Of a stretch of DNA of 64,000 nt, positions 16,380-25,900 are shown in pieces. Numbering within the stretch: the stretch's first letter is position 1; every line of letters begins with the position of its first letter. Source of the DNA: Sphingobacterium kitahiroshimense (GTDB taxonomy: Bacteria > Bacteroidota > Bacteroidia > Sphingobacteriales > Sphingobacteriaceae); NCBI RefSeq assembly GCF_025961315.1, contig NZ_JAOQNK010000001.1, forward strand, positions 372,001-436,000, in the 5' to 3' direction. The notes below the pieces were generated by a model. It saw only the letters and a program-made list of their open reading frames with translations. It searched no databases and was not told where the DNA came from. A program made the translations under genes and the position numbers.

Positions 16380-17972
16380 ATGAAAAGAAACTATTATTTA
16401 TTGACGCTCTTAATGACTTTAAGCAGCCTCGCTGGATGGTCCCAGGACAAACGTCCAAATGTGATCTTGATCTTGGTCGATGATCTCGGTTTTTCAGATA
16501 TTGAACCATATGGTGCATCTGATATCCATACCCCAAATCTAACAGAATTGGCATCTCAAGGAACTCGTTTTCAAGAATTTTATAACAACTCGATCTGTGC
16601 TCCAACAAGAGCATCTTTATTGACAGGGCAATATGCCCATAAGGCAGGACTAGGTTATTTCAATGTAAACCTTGGACTTCCTGCATATCAAGGTTTCTTG
16701 AATAAAGAATCGCCAACGTTGGCAGAAGTCTTAAAAAAGGCAGGTTATTCCACTATTATATCAGGCAAATGGCATGTTGGGGACGATTACGATCAGTGGC
16801 CAGCACAACGAGGATTTGAACGGTCGTTCAATTTTGTAGGAGGTGCGTCTAATTTTTATGAAATCAGCGATTCTACTCAAGCGACAGTGCCTTTGTACAA
16901 GAATAATAAACCCTTCTACTTACCTAAAGATCGATATCTGACCGATGAAATTACCGATCAGGCAATTGGATTTTTGAAAGAGCAACATCATGATAAAAAG
17001 CCATTCTTTCTATACCTAGCCTTTAATGCACCACACTGGCCTCTACAGGCACCAGAAGAAGAAACGCAAAAGTATCAGGAGACTTATACTATTGGTTGGG
17101 ACAGTTTACGCACAAAACGATATGAAAACGCTATTAAACAAGGCGTATTCCCTGCGAAGCAGAAAATAAGTGCTAAAGATACATTAACGCAAGAATGGAA
17201 TAAATTAACCTATGATGAAAAACAATACTGGAAAAGAAGACAACAAGTATTTGCAGGTATGATTGATCGTGTGGATCAAAGTATCGGTAAGATTCGTCAG
17301 ACCCTAAAAGAGTTAAAAGTTGATGACAATACAATCATTATATTTTTGTCTGACAATGGTGCACAAGGTGGTGATCGAGCCCGTATTTATACAAGCAGAA
17401 ACACGGGTACTGTTGGTTCTGCAGGATCTTATGATGTGCAAAATAGCAATTGGTCACAAACGGGAAATTCACCATTAAGAAGTTACAAGGATAACCCATA
17501 CGAGGGCGGTATTGGCGCTCCTTTTATTGTTTGGTACCCTAGGGAAGTAAAAGCCAACACCATTAAAAGAGGAACTGGACATCTAATTGATATTGCTCCA
17601 ACATTATATGATTATGCCCAAGCAAAGTACCCAAATACGAATTATGGGACCGCTACCAATACACTTCCCGGAGTCAGCCTTAGAAAACTGTTAAATACTG
17701 ATCTGGCACAGGTGGAGCGTAATCAAGCTTTATTTTGGGAACGTGCCGGCAATCGAGCTGTCCGTTTCGGAAAATGGAAACTGGTGTCTACCTATCGTAA
17801 CGGGAATAATGTAGAGTTATATGACATCGATACAGATAGAGGAGAGAATCATAATGTCGCGTCTCAGAATCCTCAAGTTGTAAAACAGCTTGAAGAACTG
17901 TATCGAAAATGGGCAAAGGAAAACGACGTTGTCAATTATGACCGAATCAAAGGACAATCCTCATTTCGCTAA
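16380..17972 (+). CDS. Sulfatase (formylglycine-dependent, S1 type), first of a tandem pair
   Basis: This 530-residue secreted sulfatase hydrolyses sulfate esters. A signal peptide ends near LAGWSQ, followed by the metal-binding strand PNVILILVDDLGFSDIEPYG. The activation motif is CAPTRASLLTGQY, with C73 as the residue converted to formylglycine (C-x-P-x-R consensus), and GKWHVGDDY and LSDNGAQGGD carry further active-site residues. A maturase (FGE or anSME) is required and is not in this window. It closely resembles the next gene, so the two look like duplicates. Arylsulfatase A-like is the best label; the natural substrate cannot be read. Confidence 0.93.
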   Translation: MKRNYYLLTLLMTLSSLAGWSQDKRPNVILILVDDLGFSDIEPYGASDIHTPNLTELASQGTRFQEFYNNSICAPTRASLLTGQYAHKAGLGYFNVNLGLPAYQGFLNKESPTLAEVLKKAGYSTIISGKWHVGDDYDQWPAQRGFERSFNFVGGASNFYEISDSTQATVPLYKNNKPFYLPKDRYLTDEITDQAIGFLKEQHHDKKPFFLYLAFNAPHWPLQAPEEETQKYQETYTIGWDSLRTKRYENAIKQGVFPAKQKISAKDTLTQEWNKLTYDEKQYWKRRQQVFAGMIDRVDQSIGKIRQTLKELKVDDNTIIIFLSDNGAQGGDRARIYTSRNTGTVGSAGSYDVQNSNWSQTGNSPLRSYKDNPYEGGIGAPFIVWYPREVKANTIKRGTGHLIDIAPTLYDYAQAKYPNTNYGTATNTLPGVSLRKLLNTDLAQVERNQALFWERAGNRAVRFGKWKLVSTYRNGNNVELYDIDTDRGENHNVASQNPQVVKQLEELYRKWAKENDVVNYDRIKGQSSFR

Positions 17973-17993
17973 CATTTAAAATCAAACATTACC

Positions 17994-19619
17994 ATGAAAA
18001 AAATATTTTCCATATTATATTTAACTGCAAGCCTAACGACACTTGGTGTAGCACAGCAAAAAAAGCCTAACATCGTACTAATCTTAGCCGATGATTTGGG
18101 TTATTCAGATCTTGGCGCATACGGAGGTGAGATTGAAACCCCCAACTTAGATCGGCTTGCATCAGAAGGATTGCGGTTACGCGAGTTCTATAATAATTCC
18201 ATTTGTGCACCCACTCGTGCGTCTTTATTGACAGGGCAGTATCAGCATAAAGCTGGAGTAGGCTATTTTTCTAATGACCTCGGATTACCTGCTTATGAAG
18301 GATATATTAATCAAGAATCACTAACCCTTGCTGAAGTATTGAAGGAAAACGGTTATAACACCATCACATCCGGCAAATGGCATGTATCTGGCAAAGGGAC
18401 GAGCCTTCCTTGGCAGCGTGGTTTTGATCTCGTATTTCCAAAGGATGAAAAGAGTTCTGATTCAGGTGCGCCGGGTTTTAAAGGTGAAACAGATGCACAA
18501 GGATATCCACTTCCTGAAAACTATGCTACCAATGTAATCAATCAACATGCTTTATCATTTTTGGATCAAGTAAAAGATGATAAAAAACCCTTCTTCCTCT
18601 ATTTAGCTCATACAGCTCCACACTGGCCTTTAATAGCGCTACCTCAGGATATTGCAAAATATAAGGGGAAATACGATAAAGGCTGGGAAGCAATTCGTCA
18701 AGAAAGATTTAAACGTCAGAAGGAGTTAGGTTTAATTACACCTGATACCAAATTATCAATACGTGATGAAGATATTTACGATTGGGACCGACTATCTTTT
18801 GATCAACGTCAATTGTGGGCAAAGAAAATGGAAATATATGCCGCTATGGTCGACCGCTTAGATCAGAGTATTGGTCACCTTCTCCAGAAATTGAAAGACA
18901 ATAATCAACTGGATAATACACTCATTGTTTTTTTATCTGACAATGGAGCTCCGGCTGAAGATTTGGTGAAGTGGCATCATGGCGCAAGAATAAACTCAGG
19001 GCCTGTAGGCACTACAGGTTCGTATGAATCACAGAGTAAAAACTGGTCATATGCTTCCAACACACCTTATAAAGCATTTAAAGATTACACATATGAAGGT
19101 GGTATTAATACACCATTTATAGCTTGGTTTCCTAATCGAATACAGGCAAATACCATTAAAAATGGGACGGGACATATTATTGATTTAGCACCAACATTCT
19201 ACGCTTTAGCAGGAGCGACATATCCAAAAACATACAAGGGTTTAAAAACCAATGATTTAAAAGGTAAAAATCTGTTACCTGTTATTTTTGATGATAAGAA
19301 TAAAATTGACAGACCTGAAGGACTTTTCTGGGAACGTGCCGGTAATCGCGCGGCTCGAATAGGCAAATGGAAGTTGATCTCAACTTGGCCCTCTTATAAA
19401 TGGGAATTGTATAATTTAGAAAACGACCCTACTGAAATAAAAGATGTTGCTAGCCAAAATCATGATGTGGTATCCCAATTATCTCAAGCATATTTCAAAT
19501 GGGCTAAAAATAACGGTGTTGTTGATTTCGCCGAACTTGAGGATCGTGAACCGGTATCTATGAAAGAATTTAGAAAAAGTAAGACACAAGAAATAGCAGC
19601 ACCCGCTTTCCGTTTCTAG
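17994..19619 (+). CDS. Sulfatase (formylglycine-dependent, S1 type), second of a tandem pair
   Basis: This 541-residue secreted sulfatase has a signal peptide ending at TTLGVAQQ. PNIVLILADDLGYSDLGAYG supplies the metal-binding aspartates, and C71 in CAPTRASLLTGQY is the formylglycine precursor. GKWHVSGKGTS and LSDNGAPAEDLVKWHHGA are conserved active-site strands. It begins 21 bases after its paralogue and shares long stretches with it (for example FWERAGNRA and EFYNNSICAPTRAS). Differences around 150-250 suggest different substrate pockets. Its C-terminus has a 20-residue tail absent from the first copy. Confidence 0.93.
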   Translation: MKKIFSILYLTASLTTLGVAQQKKPNIVLILADDLGYSDLGAYGGEIETPNLDRLASEGLRLREFYNNSICAPTRASLLTGQYQHKAGVGYFSNDLGLPAYEGYINQESLTLAEVLKENGYNTITSGKWHVSGKGTSLPWQRGFDLVFPKDEKSSDSGAPGFKGETDAQGYPLPENYATNVINQHALSFLDQVKDDKKPFFLYLAHTAPHWPLIALPQDIAKYKGKYDKGWEAIRQERFKRQKELGLITPDTKLSIRDEDIYDWDRLSFDQRQLWAKKMEIYAAMVDRLDQSIGHLLQKLKDNNQLDNTLIVFLSDNGAPAEDLVKWHHGARINSGPVGTTGSYESQSKNWSYASNTPYKAFKDYTYEGGINTPFIAWFPNRIQANTIKNGTGHIIDLAPTFYALAGATYPKTYKGLKTNDLKGKNLLPVIFDDKNKIDRPEGLFWERAGNRAARIGKWKLISTWPSYKWELYNLENDPTEIKDVASQNHDVVSQLSQAYFKWAKNNGVVDFAELEDREPVSMKEFRKSKTQEIAAPAFRF

Positions 19620-19690
19620 TGAATTATCTTTTCTAAAAAATGAACTCGTAACAATTTAAGAAAATTCGACATTTATATCGTGTTTAACAA

Positions 19691-20431
19691 ATGAAAAAAC
19701 AGATTACATTAATCCTAATTTTATTGGTCATCACAGTGTTTGATGGCAAAGGACAAAACCAATCATCTCCGATAGAGAAGGAGAAGAGAGAACAAAAAGA
19801 TTTTCGCGTAAAAGCGGCGTTATTTCATGAAAAAATAAGCGAACAGGATAAGCCTCAGATTTTAGATGCTCGCAGTGCTGAAGAATATGAACAGGCACAT
19901 TTACCACAAGCTCGTCAGATCGATCCTGCCGTTAAAGGTTATGAACAGCAATTGGGTAGATTAATCAAAAGTCAACCAGTCTTTATCTATTCTATCCAAA
20001 CCGGGCGATCTACAAAAATCGCTAATTTACTCGCAGAACGTGGATTTACAAAGATCTATGTTTTGGCACCTGGTATTTCAGCTTGGATCGGAGCAGGATA
20101 TCCAGTAGAGGTAGCAACTGTAAATAAAAATAGAATTTTATTGGCTGATTTTAAAACAGCATTGAAATCTCAGGAATATGTTCTCGTTGACTTCGGATCA
20201 AACTATTGCCCGCCTTGTAAAAAAGTAATACCAGTATTAGATTCAATCAACAGCAAGACGGAAAATAATATCAAAACAATTTTAGTAGAAATAGATGCAA
20301 ATCCTGAAATAATTAAAGATTTTAAAATAACTTCCATACCAACATTAATTCTTTATAAGAATGGTGAACCTATATGGAAAAAAACAGGTATTCCCTCCGT
20401 TGCAGAAATTGTAGCTGCAAGTGTCAAGTAG
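19691..20431 (+). CDS. Secreted rhodanese-like/thioredoxin fusion; rhodanese Cys replaced by Ser
   Basis: This 246-residue protein starts with a signal peptide (to about residue 21). Residues 40-140 form a rhodanese fold (ILDARSAEEYEQAHLPQARQ, then GFTKIYVLAPGISAWIGAGY), but the loop that should read Y-C-x-x-G-x-R-S reads YSIQTGRS, so S101 replaces the catalytic cysteine. Residues 150-246 are a thioredoxin domain with an intact CPPC motif (C173, C176) and the cis-Pro strand SIPTLILY. The thioredoxin should be active in the periplasm; the rhodanese part probably binds rather than transfers sulfur. It lies 71 bases after the second sulfatase and closes the operon. Confidence 0.88.
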   Translation: MKKQITLILILLVITVFDGKGQNQSSPIEKEKREQKDFRVKAALFHEKISEQDKPQILDARSAEEYEQAHLPQARQIDPAVKGYEQQLGRLIKSQPVFIYSIQTGRSTKIANLLAERGFTKIYVLAPGISAWIGAGYPVEVATVNKNRILLADFKTALKSQEYVLVDFGSNYCPPCKKVIPVLDSINSKTENNIKTILVEIDANPEIIKDFKITSIPTLILYKNGEPIWKKTGIPSVAEIVAASVK

Positions 20432-20463
20432 TGGTCTTGACCTGCTATAAGCATTATGATTTT

Positions 20464-20499
20464 AATAGCTAATCTGTATAGTACAGGTTAGCTATTTTT
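20464..20499 (+). terminator. Intrinsic terminator ending the sulfatase operon
   Basis: AATAGCTAATCTG pairs with CAGGTTAGCTATT (one wobble), followed by five T residues. The remaining spacer from 20500 to 20820 holds no recognisable gene. Confidence 0.85.
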
Positions 20500-20822
20500 G
20501 TATACTAGTTCTGTCTTGTTTTCCAAAATCAGGTTTTAGTGACTTAAATTCCCATGTATTCATAGTATATGTAAATTTCCCTTTCTCCATCTGCCTTACA
20601 CCTTTTGCAATTCGCTTCTCTCAGATAGTGATGAAATATAATTTCAGAATGATAGCATTACCCTTGTTCAAGTCATCCATTTAACTGCATAAATCTTATT
20701 TTGTAATGTAGATCATTTTTGTATATTTACGATAAGTAACCAATTATTTAATTACCAGAAACAACCTATATTCTTAACAATTTGATAACCTCCTAAAAGG
20801 ATTAAGCTGTTTGTTTTTTAAA

Positions 20823-20849
20823 TAAATTTGCCCGTGGTTTTCAAACCAC
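20823..20849 (+). promoter_or_regulatory. Putative -7 box and overlapping palindrome upstream of ECF sigma gene
   Basis: TAAATTTG (20823-20830) matches TAnnTTTG. Immediately after, GTGGTTT (20834-20840) and AAACCAC (20843-20849) form a perfect 7-bp inverted repeat spaced by TC, lying over the expected transcription start. It could be an operator or a hairpin at the mRNA 5' end. It sits 39 bases before the sigma ATG at 20888. Confidence 0.45.
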
Positions 20850-20887
20850 AAAACCACAGATGTAGAAGATAAAACATATCAATTAAC

Positions 20888-21490
20888 ATGAATAAAACGG
20901 TAACAGAAATTGAAGAAATCGTAGCAATGTCGAGGGGAGACGTAAAGGCTTTCAATGCATTGTATGCGCGGTATCATAAACCTGTACATGCAAATATTCT
21001 AAAATTAATCGATAATCGTGAATTAGCGACCGAAGTGTTGCAAGATGTTTTTTTATCGCTTTGGCAGAATCGATTTAAGATACAGGTAGATCGTCCTGTT
21101 GGAGGCTGGTTATTTGTTGTTAGTTATAATAAATCGCTGAATGTTCTACGCAGTAAGTTGAAAGAATCAGTTGCGTATATTGCCAATTATCCCGAAGAAA
21201 TTTATGCCGAGGAAGATAGCAGTATTCAGGAAGAAATTTTCAATAAGCAAATGGAAATCTTGGAAGAAGCCGTTGCCGTATTACCAAAAAGAAAACGGGA
21301 AGTATTTAAATTGTGTCGTTATGAGGGGCGCACAAAAGAAGATGTAGCTGATCTTTTAGGACTTAGCCCACAATCGGTAGCAGATTATCTCAAACAATCG
21401 AACAAAGCCATTAGAGAATATGTCGCTAAGCAATACCCTGCCTATGCAGAAAGATCATTACTCATCGTCTTTCTTCTCGCGAATCTTTAA
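20888..21490 (+). CDS. ECF sigma factor (FecI-like) of the phosphoesterase SusCD locus
   Basis: This 200-residue ECF sigma has region 2 (VKAFNALYARYHKPVHANIL, ELATEVLQDVFLSLWQNRF) and region 4 (AVAVLPKRKREVFKLCRYEG, then RTKEDVADLLGLSPQSVADY). The C-terminal tail LLIVFLLANL is typical of Bacteroidota SusC-linked ECF factors. With the FecR protein encoded 370 bases downstream it should control the SusCD operon that follows. The separation of sigma and FecR genes by a gene-free gap is larger than usual. Confidence 0.92.
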   Translation: MNKTVTEIEEIVAMSRGDVKAFNALYARYHKPVHANILKLIDNRELATEVLQDVFLSLWQNRFKIQVDRPVGGWLFVVSYNKSLNVLRSKLKESVAYIANYPEEIYAEEDSSIQEEIFNKQMEILEEAVAVLPKRKREVFKLCRYEGRTKEDVADLLGLSPQSVADYLKQSNKAIREYVAKQYPAYAERSLLIVFLLANL

Positions 21491-21859
21491 TTTTTTTTAT
21501 CCACTCCTTATTGCCTTATCTCCGGAACATTCTGATCAGAATCATAGTAGACCGCTTCATAACTTTACAAAAGGCTTTTTTACAAAAAAAATAATCCTTT
21601 GTACCTCCGTAAAATTCGAATTATTATTTCTTTTTAAATACGTTGGGTGATTCATCTCTCCCAAAGATTATTTGTCTTTTTTTGATAAGTATAAAAGGAA
21701 GAGTATTGCGTTTACATTAAGGCTCAAATATAATCTTTCTCATATGTGATCATGTCTTTAGTATTAAGCGATGTATCCACATGTTTAATTGATGTTTTAT
21801 TAATAATTTCTTAACAACAAAAGCATCCCCTTTGGAAATTTCTTGTGTATTTACTATTG
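21491..21859 (+). other. Gene-free spacer between sigma and FecR genes
   Basis: This 369-base AT-rich spacer holds no credible gene. A weak inverted repeat TTGGG/CCCAA near 21641-21663 precedes a T-rich tract and could be a terminator for the sigma gene, but the stem is only 5 bp. No TAnnTTTG box stands out upstream of FecR. Confidence 0.3.
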
Positions 21860-22915
21860 ATGAAGCAACAGATTCTTAATTTAATTACTCGTTTTTGGGA
21901 AGGAAAACTTTCTAAAAAGGATCAGCATAAACTATTGTCCGACTTAGAAGATTCCAAACACCCTCTAATGGAGGAACTTCGGAATGATTTTGCAACAGTA
22001 CATGAAAACGAAAAATTGGCAACAGAAGAAGAGTATCAACAGATGTTATTCGGTATTCATGAAAAAATGGGAGTGATCAAAGCATTACCTAATCGACGTC
22101 GTTTAAAAATAGGCTGGTCTATTGCCGCCTCCATTTTATTGGCTATGGGAATATTTGGGTATCACTTTGTCCAAACAAATTTGCCTATTCCCATTACAAC
22201 AGTACAAATACCAGAACCACTCATATATGAACTTGCCAACAGCAGTACAGATACGCTTACCTATAAAATGAAAGATGGATCTAGGATTATTTTATCCCCT
22301 AACAGTAATATTTATTATACAAAAGAATATGGAAACATCGATAGAAACCTGACACTAATTGGAGAAGCGAGATTTAATGTCGCCCATGATGCGCAACGAC
22401 CATTTATTGTATCCGCCAACGGTTATACAACAACGGCACTTGGTACTGAATTTACAGTCGATAGTTATACTAAAAGTAAATTATCGGTTAGGTTAATATC
22501 TGGGAAAATAGTTGTGAAATCAACGAATCGCAGTCCATTTGAAATGAAAGATCAGGTGCTCAAGCCTGGACAACAGTTATTGATTGATGATCATTTTAAA
22601 ACAGCTTTATTAGTTGATCGACAAGAAAAAGCGAACAATCTAAAATTAGCGGACAACGTGAAATCAGACGAACATAAACAAGAGGGTGGCCTGCAGTTTG
22701 ATCAGACGCCACTTCCACAGGTGTTTTCTAAGATTGAAAAACTAAAGGGTGTAATCATTAATCTAGAAGAGGTATCTCTTGAAGGACTATCCTTTACTGG
22801 GAAATTTGAAGAACATTATCCACTGGATGTTATGCTATCCATTATTTGTCAGATGAATGAACTTACCTATACCCATAGCAATAACAGTATAATCATTAAA
22901 AATAAAAAGCAATAA
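21860..22915 (+). CDS. FecR-family transmembrane anti-sigma regulator
   Basis: The protein is 351 residues from the ATG at 21860; a longer frame begins at a GTG at 21845. The cytoplasmic N-terminus (about 1-78) includes FWEGKLSKKDQHKLLSDLED, and a single transmembrane helix follows (IGWSIAASILLAMGIFGYHF). The periplasmic FecR domain carries DTLTYKMKDGSRIILSPNS and GEARFNVAHDAQRPFIVSAN, and a C-terminal DUF4974-like domain contains LPQVFSKIEKLKGVIINLEE. Such proteins hold or activate a cognate ECF sigma when the outer-membrane receptor is loaded. It precedes SusC by 73 bases. Confidence 0.93.
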   Translation: MKQQILNLITRFWEGKLSKKDQHKLLSDLEDSKHPLMEELRNDFATVHENEKLATEEEYQQMLFGIHEKMGVIKALPNRRRLKIGWSIAASILLAMGIFGYHFVQTNLPIPITTVQIPEPLIYELANSSTDTLTYKMKDGSRIILSPNSNIYYTKEYGNIDRNLTLIGEARFNVAHDAQRPFIVSANGYTTTALGTEFTVDSYTKSKLSVRLISGKIVVKSTNRSPFEMKDQVLKPGQQLLIDDHFKTALLVDRQEKANNLKLADNVKSDEHKQEGGLQFDQTPLPQVFSKIEKLKGVIINLEEVSLEGLSFTGKFEEHYPLDVMLSIICQMNELTYTHSNNSIIIKNKKQ

Positions 22916-22988
22916 AAGAAGTAAATAATACCGTTTAAATTTTAGTTCATGCGGTACAAACCACCTACAAATTAAAAGACTAAATGAA

Positions 22989-25900
22989 ATGAAAAGAAAC
23001 CCGATGAAGTTAAGAGCATTATTGACAATGCTATCGATCTCCGTTGCTCTGCAATCTTATGCCCAGTCCAATGGGCAAATAAGAGGTACCATTATGGATA
23101 ATAATGGTGTTGTCAAAACAGGAGCGACGGTTGTACTTTTAGATACGAAAGGACAAGTTGTCACGAGTATATCGACAGATCAAAAAGGTGTATTTGTATT
23201 TAAAGAATTAAATGAAGATGCGAAGTATAAGATCAAGGTTTCCATGATTGGGTACGAATCTTACCTGGAAGATCTTAAAGGTATAAAGAGTGGTGATAGT
23301 AACTCAATTTTGATTACATTGAAAGAGCAACTTTCAGCTCTTGATGAGGTGGTTGTCATTGGTTACGGTCAGCAAAAAAGGGGAGATTTAACAACTGCTG
23401 TAAGCTCTTTACCTAATGTCGCAGAAAATGTTGCTCGTCCATTAACTAACGTGGCAGATCTGATGCAAGGAAATGTTGCAGGAGTAACGGTGATGTCTGC
23501 AGGTGGCGATCCTTCGGCAATGCCTAAAGTGATGATTAGAGGAATGGGGACACTAAACGCCGAATCGCCACTTTATGTAGTCGATGGAGCACCCTATTAT
23601 GGCGGACCTATCAATCCAAATGATATTGAAAGCATGGATATCTTGAAAGATGCAGCTTCTGCAGCTATCTATGGAGCTCAGGCATCATCTGGAGTTATCG
23701 TGATCACAACTAAAAGCGGTAAAGCTGGAGCGCCCAAACTAAGTGTCGATCTGTATCGAGGTTGGCAAAATGCGAGTAATCTACCGACTGCTTTGAACGC
23801 GACACAATACGCCCAGGCCTATAATGATGCAGCGAAAAGAGATGGAGTGAATCCTGCCGATGGTCATAATGCGACATTAAATCCTTGGGGACAGGAAACC
23901 CGCACAAATTGGATGAATGAAATCTTCAGAACAGGGAATATTTTAAATGCAAATGCGCAGGTGTCTGGTGGATCAGAACGATCCAGGTATAATTCTTCAT
24001 TTGGTTATCACGATAAGGAAGGTTTATTGCTGAATACAGGTTACAAACGTTTTGCTTATCGTTTGAAATCCGAATTTGATTTTTTTGATCGATTGATATT
24101 AGGACAAAATTTTTATGTCAACCATACCACCGCTCGAGGTACAAATACATCTAGCAGTTATAGTGGATCGATCATCAATGCAATTTATATGAATCCTGCA
24201 GCACCTGTATATGATGAGAAAGGATTATTTCACGGTACTGTTCCTTTTAATTTATCGCAATTTTCATCTGCATATGGTGATACTTATAATCCAGTAGCTT
24301 TACTTCTACGTCCAACAGTTAACAATCCGACACTTAACCTCAATGGTAATGTTTTTGCCAAAGTGGATTTATGGGATGGTTTAACCTTTAAATCTAATTT
24401 TGTTTTGGATATAAATCGGTATTCTTTAAAAAGATTTGATCCCAAAATACCAGAAATTGGAAGATCAAATGGCAACAATTATTTGACGCAAGAAGAAGCT
24501 CGTACAGATCGTTGGATTTGGGATCAGCAATTGAATTATACGAAACGTTTTGGTGATCACCAGATTGACGCTGTAGCAGTATACTCTGCCCAGAAAACAA
24601 AGTATGAACAATACTACATTCAGGGAATGGGATTTGAACGGGAAGACGATTGGTATCAATATATCGAGAATGCACAATCTATACCAGGAATTCCAACAAG
24701 TGATGTCTGGGAAGATGCACTAACATCTGCTATTGCTCGTGTTAATTACAATTATGCAGGACGGTATTATTTAGGAGCAAGTATCCGGCAGGATCGCAGT
24801 TCACGCTTACCAATAAATAATCGATCGGATGTATTTACATCAATTTCGGGAGCCTGGAAAATTTCTTCAGAATCATTTTTTAAAAGTGACTTTATTAATG
24901 ATTTAAAACTACGCGCTTCCTGGGGCCAGATTGGAAATATTCAATCAGTAGATAAGTACGCATATAACTTACCTTTGAATAGCGGTACTGTCACACCTTT
25001 AGGGTCGGAAGGACTTTTGGTACGCCATTTTGCAATGATCAAACAAGGTAATCCTAATCTCATCTGGGAAACTTCTGAATCATGGGATATCGGCCTAGAT
25101 ATGACTTTATTTCGTCAGTTAAGTTTTACAGCAGATTATTATCGTAAAAAGACCATCGGAATGATCTATGAAATTCAACCCGATCCACATTCAGGTATGC
25201 AGAGAGGCCCTACAAGTAATACAGGTGATATTATGAACAAAGGATTTGAATTCAGTACAAAATATAATCATCAATTTGGAGATTGGAAACTTGGTTTAAA
25301 TGCTAATATCGCTTTCAATCGGAATGAGGTATTAAATATTGATGGGTTAGGAAGTGACTTTATTGAACACGGAGATAATGTTCGAGGCATACTGTCTCCA
25401 TATCGGTCTACGCCAGGACAAGCATTATATTCATACTATTTGATTCCTAATACCGGAATATTTAATTCTGAAGCAGAAGTACAGGCGCATAGTCTAAATG
25501 GTAAGCTTATTCAACCCTTTGCACGTCCTGGTGATTTAAAATTCGAAGATACAAATGGTGACGGTAAAATCAGTTTTGATGATCGTGTATATATGGGTAG
25601 TGCGGTTCCTAAGTTCACCTATGGTTTTGCCCTTAATTTAGATTATAAAAACTTTGATCTAAATGTATTAACCTATGGTATTTCAGGAGCAAAAATTTTT
25701 AACGGATATAAATTCACAGCCTATAACGCGGGCTTACAGGGTTATAATCTGGATAATCGTGTCCTAAATGCCTGGACGCCGGATAATCTAAATAGTAATA
25801 TTCCAGCACTTTCTTCTAAAGATCCAAATGCTAATTACGGAACGATATCAGATTGGTACCTTGAAAGTGGCGATTATTTTCGTATAAAAAACATTACTGT

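Noticed and set aside
21420..21650. 76-codon ORF overlapping the end of the ECF sigma gene
   Set aside because: It overlaps the sigma gene in another frame, has no family features and runs through AT-rich spacer; treated as a chance frame.
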